Shown: one piece after another, positions 9,991 to 18,216 of the stretch
How positions within the stretch are numbered: the first letter of the stretch is position 1
How the letters are laid out: each line of letters begins with the position of its first letter
DNA from: Caldilineaceae bacterium
GTDB lineage: Bacteria > Chloroflexota > Anaerolineae > Caldilineales > Caldilineaceae
Length of the DNA stretch: 63,277 nt
Assembly (NCBI GenBank): GCA_026645575.1
Contig: JAPKMW010000070.1
Location: 1 to 63,277, forward strand
Direction of reading: 5' to 3'
Notes under the pieces: model-generated
Told to the model about the DNA's origin: nothing
Databases searched by the model: none
The model's input: the letters and a program-made list of their open reading frames with translations, nothing else
Position numbers and translations under genes: made by a program

Positions 9991-11055
9991 ATGATCGACA
10001 CACGCGTGATCTACCTGGAACCAGGCAAGCTTACCCTCGACACCATGACCCTGCCGCCGTTGAAACCGAATCAAGTGTTGGTCAAGACCCACCAGGCGTC
10101 GGTCTGCGGATCGGAGCGTTATTTCTACCGGGGCATCACCGTGCGCCCGGAGGATGAAGCCAAGGGCGGCTCCGAAGTCCAACTGGGCGCAGGCAAAGCT
10201 GATGCCCACGCCCACGCCTACCCGATGGGGCCGCTGGGCCACGAAGGGGGCGGCACCATTGTCGAGATCGGCAGCGGCGTCGATGAATATATCGGCGGCG
10301 GCAAAGTCAAGGTGGGCGACCGGGTCGGCAGCTTGATCTATCCCACCTATAGCGACTACTGGGCCACGGACATCCTGCACGTCCAGCCGATCCCCGATGG
10401 CGTTTCCTTTGAGGTCGGTTGCCTCTATGAGCCGCTGGGTTGTGCGGTCTGGGCCGCGTTGCATGCCGGTTTCAAGCTGGGCGATGTGGTGGCGGTTAAT
10501 GGCGTCGGTTTTGCCGGCAATATCATGTTGCAAGGAGCGATCAAGTCGGGCGCGTCCCAAGTGATTGCGATTGACGTGGTGCAAGCCAAGCTCGATGTCG
10601 CCAAACAGTTGGGCGCGACCCATGTCATCAATGCCAGCGAGGTTGATCCGGTGGCGGCGGTCAATGAACTGACCAAAGGTGAAGGAGTCGATGTCGCCGT
10701 CGAGGCGATTGGTGGCAATGGCGTCGGGCTGGTGCAGGCGCTGGGCATGGTCGGTCACAACGGCACGCTGGCGCTCTATGGCGACAACTATGCGCCGATT
10801 CAGAACTTTTGCTTCCACCGCTTCCACGAAGACGGACTGGATGTGCGCAATCTCAACGCCGTCCACTACACCAAACTGCGCTCGATTGAACACATGCGCG
10901 AAGCGTTCCGCGTGGTGCAGCGGGGCGTTTTCAACTTGGATATTATTTTCCAGAATTCCGTCACCTATTCCCTGGCCGATCTGCCAACGGTCTTTCAGGC
11001 GGAGACGGGGAATTTGGAGCAGCAGGGATCGTTGAAAACGATTATTTTGCCGTAG
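9991..11055 (+). CDS. Zinc-dependent medium-chain dehydrogenase (sorbitol/threonine dehydrogenase-like)
   Basis: NAD(P)-dependent alcohol dehydrogenase fold, 354 residues. Catalytic-zinc ligands are visible as Cys39 (SVCGSE), His84-Glu85 (PLGHE) and Glu147 (YEPLG), and the Rossmann loop as GVGFAG (171-176). The four-cysteine structural zinc lobe is absent. An insertion of about 20 residues before GHE (GSEVQLGAGKADAHAHA) is unusual. The start at 9991 has AAGGAG about 11 nt upstream; the in-frame ATG at 9967 overlaps that site. It follows the AraC gene on the same strand. The substrate is unknown; a polyol or sugar acid is the usual choice. Confidence 0.88.
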   Translation: MIDTRVIYLEPGKLTLDTMTLPPLKPNQVLVKTHQASVCGSERYFYRGITVRPEDEAKGGSEVQLGAGKADAHAHAYPMGPLGHEGGGTIVEIGSGVDEYIGGGKVKVGDRVGSLIYPTYSDYWATDILHVQPIPDGVSFEVGCLYEPLGCAVWAALHAGFKLGDVVAVNGVGFAGNIMLQGAIKSGASQVIAIDVVQAKLDVAKQLGATHVINASEVDPVAAVNELTKGEGVDVAVEAIGGNGVGLVQALGMVGHNGTLALYGDNYAPIQNFCFHRFHEDGLDVRNLNAVHYTKLRSIEHMREAFRVVQRGVFNLDIIFQNSVTYSLADLPTVFQAETGNLEQQGSLKTIILP

Positions 11056-11076
11056 ATGGTCATTGTGTCACTCATC

Positions 11077-11145
11077 TATCACCGCGAATCAAAGGATTTG
11101 CGAATATCTTTGAATGATTCGCAAATTCTTTGATTCGCGGTGATA
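11077..11145. repeat. 29-bp near-perfect palindrome
   Basis: Arms 11077-11105 and 11117-11145 (ACCGCGAATCAAAG...) pair with one G:T and an 11-nt loop. It lies 21 nt after the dehydrogenase stop and may terminate or stabilise that mRNA. Confidence 0.8.
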
Positions 11146-11202
11146 ATTGGTACAGCCGCCAACGTTGTTGCGTGTTTTCAGTAGAGAGGCAAACCTCCAG
11201 CC

Positions 11203-14200
11203 ATGATTCGGATTCTCTTTCTAGCCGCCAACCCAACTGATCAGCTTCGGCTGCACTTGCGCCGCGAGTTTGATCAACTGCGCCATGCACTGGATGCTAC
11301 ACCGCATGGTCGTCGCTTCCACCTGATCCAGGAATTTGCCGTGGCCGCCGACCAGTTACAGGAATTGCTGGTGCGTCACCAACCGCAGATCGTTCACTTT
11401 AGCGGGCATGGATCGGCAGAAGGGTTGCTCTTTGAAGCGGCGGATGGGCAAAGTCAACGCGTCGCGCCGGCGACCTTGCGCGATCTCTTTGCCGGTTTCC
11501 GCCAGACCGTGCACTGTGTCCTCCTCAATGCCTGCTATTCCCAGCAGCACGCCGACGCCATCGCCACCGTGATCGACAGCGTGGTCGGCATGAGCGACGC
11601 CCTGACCGATGAGGCCGCCCTGGCCTTTGCCACTGCTTTCTATCGCGCCCTAGCGAACAACGCGTCGTTGGCTGATGCGGTGGCGTTGGGCCGCAACCAG
11701 CTTGACCTGCAAGGATTGGATGAAGCGCACAAACCCCTTTTGCTGCCTAACCGCAGCGTCACCGGCCAGCTACACGCCTTAGCGTGGGACGACGATGCTG
11801 TAACCGCAGCAACGACCAGCGGCGCAACGACAACCATCAACAGCGGTGGCGGCACGGTGATTGGCCATGATCTCCAGGTGGGCGCAGGCGATTTTATCAA
11901 TCGCGACAAGGTCATCATTCAACAACAGACAAACATCTATCAAACGGTTGCCGCAGCCAACCAATCCGTTGCCGGTCACGACTCCGTCGTTTTTGTCCCC
12001 TTTCCACGCAAGTCGGCCACGGAATTTGTTGGCCGCGACGCCGAGTTGGTCGAACTCCACGAGAAATTGCAGCAGAGCCAGATGGTGGGGGTGCGCCCCG
12101 CGGCGGCGTTGACCGGCCTGGGCGGCATTGGCAAAACGCAACTGGCGGTCGAATATGCCTATCGTTATCAGGCCAGCTACCCCGGCGGCATCTTCTGGAT
12201 CAATGCGGCGGATCTCAACCGGGTGCGCAGCGCATTGGTGGAAACTGCCGAGCGCATGGGCTTGCGCACCGACTACAACACCAGCGACAACGCCCTGCTG
12301 GCCGGGTTGGTCAAGCGCTGTCAACAGCAACCGGCCACCCTGCTCTGCTTTGACAACGCCCCCGACGCTGTGATCCTCTGGCGACGGTTGACCCAGGAGT
12401 TGAATACAGCGACCCTGGGCGCGGCCATCCTGATCACCACCCGCCGGCGCGAACTGCCACCCAACATGGCCGCCCTCGATCTGCGCCGCCTGAGTGACGA
12501 CACTGTCCGCTGGTTATTGGAAAAAGCCCGCCCCGATCTGCTCCCCGATCCCGATTTGCTCCGGCTGTTGGAACGGCTGGGTGGGCTGCCGCTGGTGGTC
12601 AGTCTAGTCGCCAACGCCCTGCACAACAGCCCCGACGCCACCATTGCCGACTATCTGGTCGCCCTGGATCATCATGGCGAAGAAGTGGTGCATGAGGAGT
12701 TAGATGTTCACCTCGGTGATTACGACCTCTACCGGGGCTTTTATACGCGCACCTTGCTGCCGGTCTTGCGTGAACAGTGGGAACGGCTCTGTCAACAGCC
12801 CAAGAGCGAAAATGCCCAACTCCTCCTACGCATTGCCGGCCAGTTACCCGAAGCGTCCGAAATTCCCATTACACGGTTGGGGCTGTTGGCGGGGTTGGCC
12901 GATGGGCGCGTGATCAGACCGTTGGCCAGCGCTATTCAGATCTTATGGAAAGCGGCGCTGATTGAGGAGTTAAAGACAGATGCCATTCGTCTACACCCAC
13001 TGGTGCGCGACTTTGCCACCGGCTTGACCCCTGCTGCAGACCGCGCCAACTTCTGTACTGTTTGTGCTCAACGATTGGACACCGCCTACGCCGATGTAGA
13101 ACGTTTGGGCCATGAATATTTCAAACGAGGCATTGCTGACTTGTTGGTCGATTTAATCATCGCCATCGATCTTGCCCAACCCACAGTATCGATGCTACGG
13201 TCTCCAGTTTCTAGTCTCCAATCACTCTTACGCCGCTTGCGTCTGGAAAGTAATCACTTGCAAGGTGACGCCGCCAGCCGTCAGCCACAACGCCTTTGGC
13301 AGCAATTATTGTCCCGGACTGCCTCAATGGCTGACAACAGCGTATCCCAGCACCTGAGAACATTGTTACAAGCGACCTTTCACTGGTTACCGCAATGGAG
13401 ACATCAACACCAATCGAGCGCAGTGGAGCAGACCCTGGTGGGACATACAGGTAGCGTTCGCGATGTAGCAGTCATTAACACCAAACAGATTGTCTCTGCT
13501 TCTTCTGACCATACATTAAAAGTTTGGAATCTGGTGACAGGTACAGTAGAGCAATCCCTTATCGGACATGAGAATTGGGTTTGGGCTGTGGCGAAGCTTG
13601 ATATTAACCGAATCATATCCGCTTCCGATGATCGCACAATCAAAATTTGGAATTTACAAACTGGAACTATTGAGCAGACACTAACAAGCCATGAAGCTAC
13701 TGTTCGCAGTGTAGCAGTATTGACCCCCTATCGCATCGTCTCTGCTTCCGATGATCACACACTCAAGGTTTGGAACCTTGAAAATGGTACGGTTGAGCAG
13801 ACACTAGTCGGGCATAAAGCTAGTGTTCGTGATGTAGCCGTACTCAATGAGTTACGAATCGTCTCCGGCTCTGACGATTGCACAATCAGGATTTGGAATT
13901 TACTAACCGGGACAGTCGAGCAAACGCTCATTGGTCATAAAAGTTGGGTTCTTGCTTTAGCTGTACTTGATGTTAATAGAATTGTCTCTGCATCCGATGA
14001 CCGTACACTCAAGATTTGGAATTTGCAAACCGGAACAGTCGAGCAAACGCTTACCGGTCATGAAGATAAGGTTTTCAATGTGGCAGTACTCGATGATAAC
14101 CACATTATCTCATCTGGTGGTGGCGGGACAGCAGACCGTACTCTCAAAATTTGGGACTTGCGAACTGGGGTAGTAGAGCGAACCCTAAGAGGGCATGAAG

Positions 14201-15174
14201 ACTGGGTGCGCAGCATAGCAATACTGGACGGTCAACGAGTCGTCTCTGGTTCCTCTGATCGCACACTCAAAGTCTGGAATTTACAAGCCGAAACAGTTGA
14301 GCAAACGTTGGTAGGGCATAAAGGTAGTGTACTTGGCTTGGTAGTAGTTGACACTCAGCGTATAGTCTCAACTTCAGCTGACTGTACAATCAAGGTTTGG
14401 AATTTGCAAACCGGAACAATCGAGCAAACATTAGTTGGACATAAAGATTGGGTTAGAGGCGTAGTGGTGCTAGACGACCAACGAATTGTCTCTGCATCCT
14501 CTGACCACACACTTAAAATTTGGAATTTGCAAACTGGAACAGTTGAGCAAACACTGGCAGGACATAATGATTGGGTTCGCGATGTAGTGATGATCGACGC
14601 TCAACATGTTGCTTCTGCATCATCTGATCACACGCTTAAAATCTGGAATCTGCAAACTGGTATGGCCGAGCAGACGCTGGTTGGGCACAAAGATTGGGTT
14701 CGTAGTGTTGTGATAGTGGATGACTGGCGTATCGTCTCAGCTTCATCTGATTACACACTCAAGGTCTGGAATCTGCAAACTGGTATGGTCGAGCAGACGC
14801 TGGTCGGGCACAAAGATTGGGTTCGCAGTGTTGCGAAACTCAATAAACAAAGTATTGTCTCTGCCTCAGCCGATCACACACTCAAAATTTGGAATCTGCA
14901 AACCGGTATGGCCGAGCAAACGCTCATTGGTCACGAAGCCAGTGTTCACGACGTAGCAGTGTTAGACGACTACCATATCGTATCGGCGTCTACTGATCGC
15001 ACGCTCAAAATCTGGAATCTCCACACTGGCCAGGTGCTTGCCTCGATTGGGTTGGATGGCGCACCCCAATGTGTGGCGGTGGCGCGGCAAGACGGTCGCA
15101 CGCTAGTGGTGGCGGGGGATGCTGGCGGTGCGCTCTATTGTTTGGAATTGATGGAACCGGTGGCAGGAAATTGA
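11203..15174 (+). CDS. CHAT protease - NB-ARC - WD40 repeat protein (STAND/NLR-like)
   Basis: 1323 residues. Residues 1-190 are a CHAT (caspase-like) domain with the dyad His69 (FSGHG) and Cys111 (LNACYS). A linker at about 205-265 contains a GGGTVIGHD...GDFINRDKV motif. NB-ARC follows from 274 (FVGRD): P-loop GLGGIGKT (305-312), Walker B with Asp384, an ITTRR sensor, GLPL (461-464) and an MHD-like HPLVRDF (His598). From residue 744 there are 13 WD repeats of 41 residues (one with 4 extra Gly/Ala/Thr) plus one degenerate unit, i.e. 14 blades or two seven-bladed propellers. The repeats are nearly identical at DNA level (123-bp period). The architecture is that of a signal-sensing switch that releases a peptidase, as in defence or cell-death NLRs; this role is inferred. 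A heptamer repeat is embedded at 13200-13224. Confidence 0.93.
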   Translation: MIRILFLAANPTDQLRLHLRREFDQLRHALDATPHGRRFHLIQEFAVAADQLQELLVRHQPQIVHFSGHGSAEGLLFEAADGQSQRVAPATLRDLFAGFRQTVHCVLLNACYSQQHADAIATVIDSVVGMSDALTDEAALAFATAFYRALANNASLADAVALGRNQLDLQGLDEAHKPLLLPNRSVTGQLHALAWDDDAVTAATTSGATTTINSGGGTVIGHDLQVGAGDFINRDKVIIQQQTNIYQTVAAANQSVAGHDSVVFVPFPRKSATEFVGRDAELVELHEKLQQSQMVGVRPAAALTGLGGIGKTQLAVEYAYRYQASYPGGIFWINAADLNRVRSALVETAERMGLRTDYNTSDNALLAGLVKRCQQQPATLLCFDNAPDAVILWRRLTQELNTATLGAAILITTRRRELPPNMAALDLRRLSDDTVRWLLEKARPDLLPDPDLLRLLERLGGLPLVVSLVANALHNSPDATIADYLVALDHHGEEVVHEELDVHLGDYDLYRGFYTRTLLPVLREQWERLCQQPKSENAQLLLRIAGQLPEASEIPITRLGLLAGLADGRVIRPLASAIQILWKAALIEELKTDAIRLHPLVRDFATGLTPAADRANFCTVCAQRLDTAYADVERLGHEYFKRGIADLLVDLIIAIDLAQPTVSMLRSPVSSLQSLLRRLRLESNHLQGDAASRQPQRLWQQLLSRTASMADNSVSQHLRTLLQATFHWLPQWRHQHQSSAVEQTLVGHTGSVRDVAVINTKQIVSASSDHTLKVWNLVTGTVEQSLIGHENWVWAVAKLDINRIISASDDRTIKIWNLQTGTIEQTLTSHEATVRSVAVLTPYRIVSASDDHTLKVWNLENGTVEQTLVGHKASVRDVAVLNELRIVSGSDDCTIRIWNLLTGTVEQTLIGHKSWVLALAVLDVNRIVSASDDRTLKIWNLQTGTVEQTLTGHEDKVFNVAVLDDNHIISSGGGGTADRTLKIWDLRTGVVERTLRGHEDWVRSIAILDGQRVVSGSSDRTLKVWNLQAETVEQTLVGHKGSVLGLVVVDTQRIVSTSADCTIKVWNLQTGTIEQTLVGHKDWVRGVVVLDDQRIVSASSDHTLKIWNLQTGTVEQTLAGHNDWVRDVVMIDAQHVASASSDHTLKIWNLQTGMAEQTLVGHKDWVRSVVIVDDWRIVSASSDYTLKVWNLQTGMVEQTLVGHKDWVRSVAKLNKQSIVSASADHTLKIWNLQTGMAEQTLIGHEASVHDVAVLDDYHIVSASTDRTLKIWNLHTGQVLASIGLDGAPQCVAVARQDGRTLVVAGDAGGALYCLELMEPVAGN
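13200..13224 (+). repeat. Heptamer repeat inside the CHAT-NB-ARC-WD40 gene
   Basis: Three imperfect 7-mers (TCTCCAG, TTTCTAG, TCTCCAA) in frame, encoding SPVSSLQS in the linker between the NB-ARC and WD40 regions. Confidence 0.6.
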
Positions 15175-15217
15175 GAAACGGGCCGAAATGGCGACAACCT
15201 ATACGGCTTTAGAAAGG

Positions 15218-15538
15218 TTAGGAGGCCAACTCCTCAAACTGGTTGATCCGAACGGCGGGTTGATCGGGAAAGCGGGCGATGATCTCCAACTCGCCGCCCA
15301 TAGCTTGAATAAACGACCGTAAGGTACTGACATACATATCGGTGCGCCGCTCGATTTTCGAGACAGCCGCTTGATTGACATGCAAAATCTCACCGACCAG
15401 TTCTTGTGAATGTTTGCGCGCTTTGCGTAGTTGCTGGAGGGTCATCTCCTCGGCGATCAACCGCTCGGTTTCCTGGGCAATGGCGCTTTGCTCCTCTGCT
15501 GGCAATTCCGCAAGAAACTGTTCAAAATGCTTTGTCAT
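15218..15538 (-). CDS. higA: XRE-family antitoxin (HigA-like)
   Basis: 106 residues with a helix-turn-helix in the C-terminal half (TLQQLRKARKHSQ and LHVNQAAVSKIERRTD) and a conserved tail STLRSFIQAMGGELEIIARF typical of antitoxins paired with Gp49/HigB-like toxins. It binds the toxin and its own promoter. The start at 15538 has GGAG 9 nt upstream and overlaps the toxin frame by 17 nt, so it is translationally coupled to it. Order is toxin first, antitoxin second, as in HigBA modules. Confidence 0.88.
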   Translation of the reverse strand: MTKHFEQFLAELPAEEQSAIAQETERLIAEEMTLQQLRKARKHSQELVGEILHVNQAAVSKIERRTDMYVSTLRSFIQAMGGELEIIARFPDQPAVRINQFEELAS

Positions 15539-15890
15539 CGGTTGCACTCTCCATTCGTTCTACATGACGTTGATAGCGCTCCTCAGCAATGGGAATGTTC
15601 TTTTTGTACCACCGCTTATCGCCCCGTTTGTTACCGCCAACCAGTACAATTGCCCGCCGTTTGGGATCAAACGCAAACAGCACGCGCCATGGATCGCCTT
15701 GAATCTGCACACGCAGTTCTTTAAGATTAGGCAAACTCGAACCTTGTAATGTATCGACCTGTGGTCTTCCCAACATCGGACCAAATTTTGCCAAGAGACC
15801 AATATGCGATGCAATGCTAACACGAACAGTCATTACCTGTTCCAATAGCCATCTCTCGAACGCTTCATCAAGCAAAATGGTCCATTCCAT
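15522..15890 (-). CDS. higB: HigB/RelE-type toxin (Gp49-like, COG4679 type)
   Basis: Predicted ribosome-dependent mRNA interferase, 122 residues. Signatures are LKELRVQIQGDPWRVLFAFD, followed by LVGGNKRGDKRWYKKNIPIA and a C-terminal ERYQRH, all typical of the phage Gp49-like family. Two start codons are possible, at 15908 and 15890. The promoter's -10 box (15897-15902) lies between them, so only 15890 can be used from that promoter, with the transcript starting at or next to the ATG (leaderless). The module lies between the WD40 gene and a decayed WD40 3' end. Confidence 0.87.
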   Translation of the reverse strand: MEWTILLDEAFERWLLEQVMTVRVSIASHIGLLAKFGPMLGRPQVDTLQGSSLPNLKELRVQIQGDPWRVLFAFDPKRRAIVLVGGNKRGDKRWYKKNIPIAEERYQRHVERMESATDDKAF

Positions 15891-15925
15891 GAACGGAATA
15901 TAGTTCATGAATGGAATATTGTCAA
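15888..15925 (-). promoter_or_regulatory. higBA promoter with overlapping operator palindrome
   Basis: On the minus strand: TTGACA (15925-15920), a 17-nt spacer and TATATT (15902-15897). A palindrome CATGAAC (15888-15894) / GTTCATG (15903-15909) brackets the -10 box, an ideal autorepressor site for the XRE antitoxin. The predicted transcription start falls at the 15890 ATG. Confidence 0.7.
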
Positions 15926-15940
15926 GTCCAGTTGTCCAAA

Positions 15941-16174
15941 CTTGAGCAAACGCACGATCGGCATGAAGCTACCTGTACCCAACAGATCATTTCCGTTTCA
16001 GATAACCGCAACCTTCAAGTCGGAAATTGGCAGGCAAGGAAGTCACGTCCATTAGGCTAGGTGGCGTGACGCAATGTGTGACCGTGATGCGGTAAAACGG
16101 TCGTACCCTAGTGGTGGCGGGGGATGCGGGTGGGGCGCTCTATTGTTTGGAATTGGTGGAGCCGGTGGGGGCTG
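15941..16174 (+). pseudogene. Decayed 3' end of a second WD40 gene
   Basis: The stretch 16067-16168 closely matches the last ~100 nt of the CHAT-NB-ARC-WD40 gene (GTGGTGGCGGGGGATGC, CTCTATTGTTTGGAATTG shared). Upstream, GAGCAAACGCACGATCGGCATGAAGC resembles a WD unit boundary, and a degenerate ISVSDNRNLQVGNW can be read where intact units have IVSASxDxTLKIWN. The frame is broken by stops and indels. Confidence 0.75.
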
Positions 16175-16280
16175 ACAAGATGACCGGGTGACAGGGTGGC
16201 ATGGTTTCCATAGAAAGCCAACCTTGTTGTATAATAGCGGTACGAATGATGAGGGGAGTAGCTTGAAGAGGAGTACAGCT

Positions 16281-16691
16281 ATGTCGGCAGAGGTATCAGT
16301 CACGCTGTCCAGAGCGCTGTCGGCGCGGGTGCGGCACTTTGCGCAACAGCAGCACGAAGAAATTGTTGCCGTCGTTGAGCGATTGCTTGACGAGGCGTTG
16401 CCTGATCCATTGGCAGAAGCTGATTGGCTCGATTTATCAGAACCGGATGAGGCTGCCGAGGCTGAAATGCAAGCCTATCTGGCTTTGCACCCGTGGTTGA
16501 AAGAACATTACTGGGGCAAACATGTCGCCATCTATCACGGTAAGCTGGTGGATGCTGATGAAGACTTTGACGCCCTGTTTGATCGCATGGATCAGGCTTA
16601 CCCCAATCAATTTGTCTGGATGAGTAAAGTTGGTGATGAAGCCATCGAAACCTTTACCGTTCGCTCACCACGCTTTACCGCCAGCAGGTAG
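16281..16691 (+). CDS. DUF5678-domain protein
   Basis: 136 residues. An N-terminal segment (about 1-45) with a basic, helix-rich pattern (LSARVRHFAQQQHEEIVAVV) is followed by a C-terminal DUF5678-like domain (YWGKHVAIYHGKLVDAD...). GAGGAG lies 7 nt before the ATG. The function is not known. The retropepsin-like gene starts 2 nt after this stop, so the two are one transcription unit. Such pairs are frequent in cyanobacteria and Chloroflexota (from memory) and have the layout of a two-gene module. Confidence 0.8.
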   Translation: MSAEVSVTLSRALSARVRHFAQQQHEEIVAVVERLLDEALPDPLAEADWLDLSEPDEAAEAEMQAYLALHPWLKEHYWGKHVAIYHGKLVDADEDFDALFDRMDQAYPNQFVWMSKVGDEAIETFTVRSPRFTASR

Positions 16692-16693
16692 CT

Positions 16694-17083
16694 ATGCTTG
16701 TTTACACCTACAACTATGACACCACGCATGATCCGGCGATGCCGATGGTCGAAGTAAAGATTGGCACAGTGAATACACCGCCGACACTGCTGCTCACAGC
16801 CTTGATCGATTCCGGTTCGGATGGCACGATTATACCATTGAACGATCTAAAACGCATTGGCGCCCGTAAATATCAGAAGAAGTGGATGCGCACGATTACT
16901 GGTCAACGAGCGCAAATTGATTTGTATCGCATCTCATTACAGATCGCTGGAATGCCACCTGTCAGATTAGCCGTCGCCGGTGATCCGCAATTACGGGAAG
17001 CCATTGTCGGTCGCGATCTGCTCAATCAACTTGTCGTCAAGTTAGATGGGCCGGCCTTGGCAGTAGAAATCTTTTCCACTTGA
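16694..17083 (+). CDS. Retropepsin-like aspartyl protease family protein
   Basis: 129 residues, the length of a single retropepsin monomer. The catalytic motif reads ALIDSGSDGTIIP (Asp38-Ser-Gly in place of the common Asp-Thr-Gly), and the flap-distal motif is IVGRDLLNQL. A dimer would be needed for activity. Its start is 2 nt past the DUF5678 gene. Proteolysis of the partner, or of another target, is only inference. Confidence 0.82.
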   Translation: MLVYTYNYDTTHDPAMPMVEVKIGTVNTPPTLLLTALIDSGSDGTIIPLNDLKRIGARKYQKKWMRTITGQRAQIDLYRISLQIAGMPPVRLAVAGDPQLREAIVGRDLLNQLVVKLDGPALAVEIFST

Positions 17084-17163
17084 TTATGCCACAGCAAACT
17101 CCGTATAGGGCCGCACCTCCGGCGCGTGAATGGGATTGCCCGCAGTTGTGATAGACCCACAAC

Positions 17164-17207
17164 AAAAAAATGCGCCGCCGCAGGATGAGTGTGCATCCTG
17201 CGGCGGC
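17164..17207 (-). terminator. Rho-independent terminator of alkB
   Basis: A perfect 14-bp stem (17174-17187 with 17194-17207, GCCGCCGCAGGATG) with a 6-nt loop. On the minus strand it is followed by GCATTTTTTTG. Confidence 0.85.
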
Positions 17208-17274
17208 TGATTGGTCAAACTGACAGGATAGGCTGGACGGCTGGGCTAATTGTGTCCGCCTGAACGCATCTCCT

Positions 17275-17859
17275 CTAATAAACCAACAGTTCCTCGCGAT
17301 AGGCCGGCCCTGGTTCAAAGAGCAGCAGCGAATAACGCTTAGTGCGCCCGATCTTTTTGCCCTGATAGGTGTCCTCATCCGGCAAAATGGCGTGGCTCCA
17401 CTTACGCCGCGAGTCGCCGGCCATGACATACATCGACCGGGTTGGAATCAGAATTTTCTCATGGCGATGGGGCGGCTCTTCTTCGTAGAAGTTGATGACA
17501 CAGGGCGAGTTAAAGCTAAAGACCGCCACCGTATCACCACTGAGCTGCGACGCATCGATATGGCGGCGAATGTAGCCGTCCGCCTCATAGCCAACGAGGG
17601 TGCAGCCCAAGCGCAATTTGCCCGTGGGCGGGACTTTGAAGACCTTGAGCTTTTTCATCTGCTGGAAGAGATACTGCACCATCGGGTAGAAGACGGCGTC
17701 AAAAGCGCGGTCATCACGGAACGAGAAGCCGTCATAATGCCCCTGATTCTTTTCGTAGAACGCGCCATTCAACTGTTGTACAAACTCGTTGTGAAATTTG
17801 TCGGGAATCACATTCTCAAAAAAACGCAGCCCAGGCACCGGTGTTTGTAGTGGTAGCAT
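17275..17859 (-). CDS. AlkB-like alpha-ketoglutarate-dependent dioxygenase
   Basis: Fe(II)/2-oxoglutarate oxygenase of the AlkB type, 194 residues, predicted to reverse alkylation of nucleic acid bases or act on a related substrate. The metal triad is His100-x-Asp102 (RRHIDAS) and His156 (WSHAIL), with Arg175 as the 2-oxoglutarate ligand (GRTKRYSLLL). GGAG lies 7 nt before the chosen ATG at 17859; an ATG two codons upstream has only 1 nt of spacing, and a longer frame from 17967 has no support. It has its own terminator. It lies in the accessory island, so a role in repairing damage or in phage conflict is possible but unproven. Confidence 0.87.
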   Translation of the reverse strand: MLPLQTPVPGLRFFENVIPDKFHNEFVQQLNGAFYEKNQGHYDGFSFRDDRAFDAVFYPMVQYLFQQMKKLKVFKVPPTGKLRLGCTLVGYEADGYIRRHIDASQLSGDTVAVFSFNSPCVINFYEEEPPHRHEKILIPTRSMYVMAGDSRRKWSHAILPDEDTYQGKKIGRTKRYSLLLFEPGPAYREELLVY

Positions 17860-18216
17860 TGCCATTCTCCTTTTCCACGACCCATCGTTGATCCAGATCA
17901 ACCTTCTATCTGCAATGATACACAGAAGCCCCTTCTCTGCCAAATACGAACCTCTACCCGACAGCAAGCACGCGTGGCACTGACCACGGCAATCTCGTTG
18001 CTCTGTAAAGGTGGCGGTCAGTGCCGCACATGCGGGTCAACCGGACAGTTGCGTCCCCCGCGTGCGCGGCACTGGTCAGATGGCGGCAGGATCAAGTACG
18101 TTTTGCTTGACCAGTGCCACGCACGCTAGCTGGTCGCCGGTGGTTGACAATTCCTGGTCGAAATGATACGCTCTGCCACAGGACCAATCCGTTTTTTCCA
18201 AGGAACAGCAACCGCC
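17860..18216. other. Gap between divergent genes, with GC-rich palindromes
   Basis: Holds the alkB leader and the palindromes at 17974-18029 and 18060-18126. No credible gene is seen. Confidence 0.6.
17974..18126. repeat. Tandem pair of GGCACTG palindromes
   Basis: First hairpin: GTGGCACTGACC (17974-17985) with 18016-18029. Second: GCGTGCGCGGCACTGGTCA (18060-18078) with 18108-18126 (one mismatch). Both share the GGCACTG word, suggesting two copies of one element. Confidence 0.6.

Noticed and set aside
13432..15050. Tandem 123-bp repeats as a possible CRISPR array
   Set aside because: The repeat is coding (WD40), with no 28-37-nt direct repeats separated by unique spacers.
17084..17140. Possible minus-strand gene tail reading NPIHAPEVRPYTEFAVA
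   Set aside because: Only a short piece ending at a stop at 17084, with no open frame upstream beyond the alkB terminator; could be a remnant, but the family is not identifiable.
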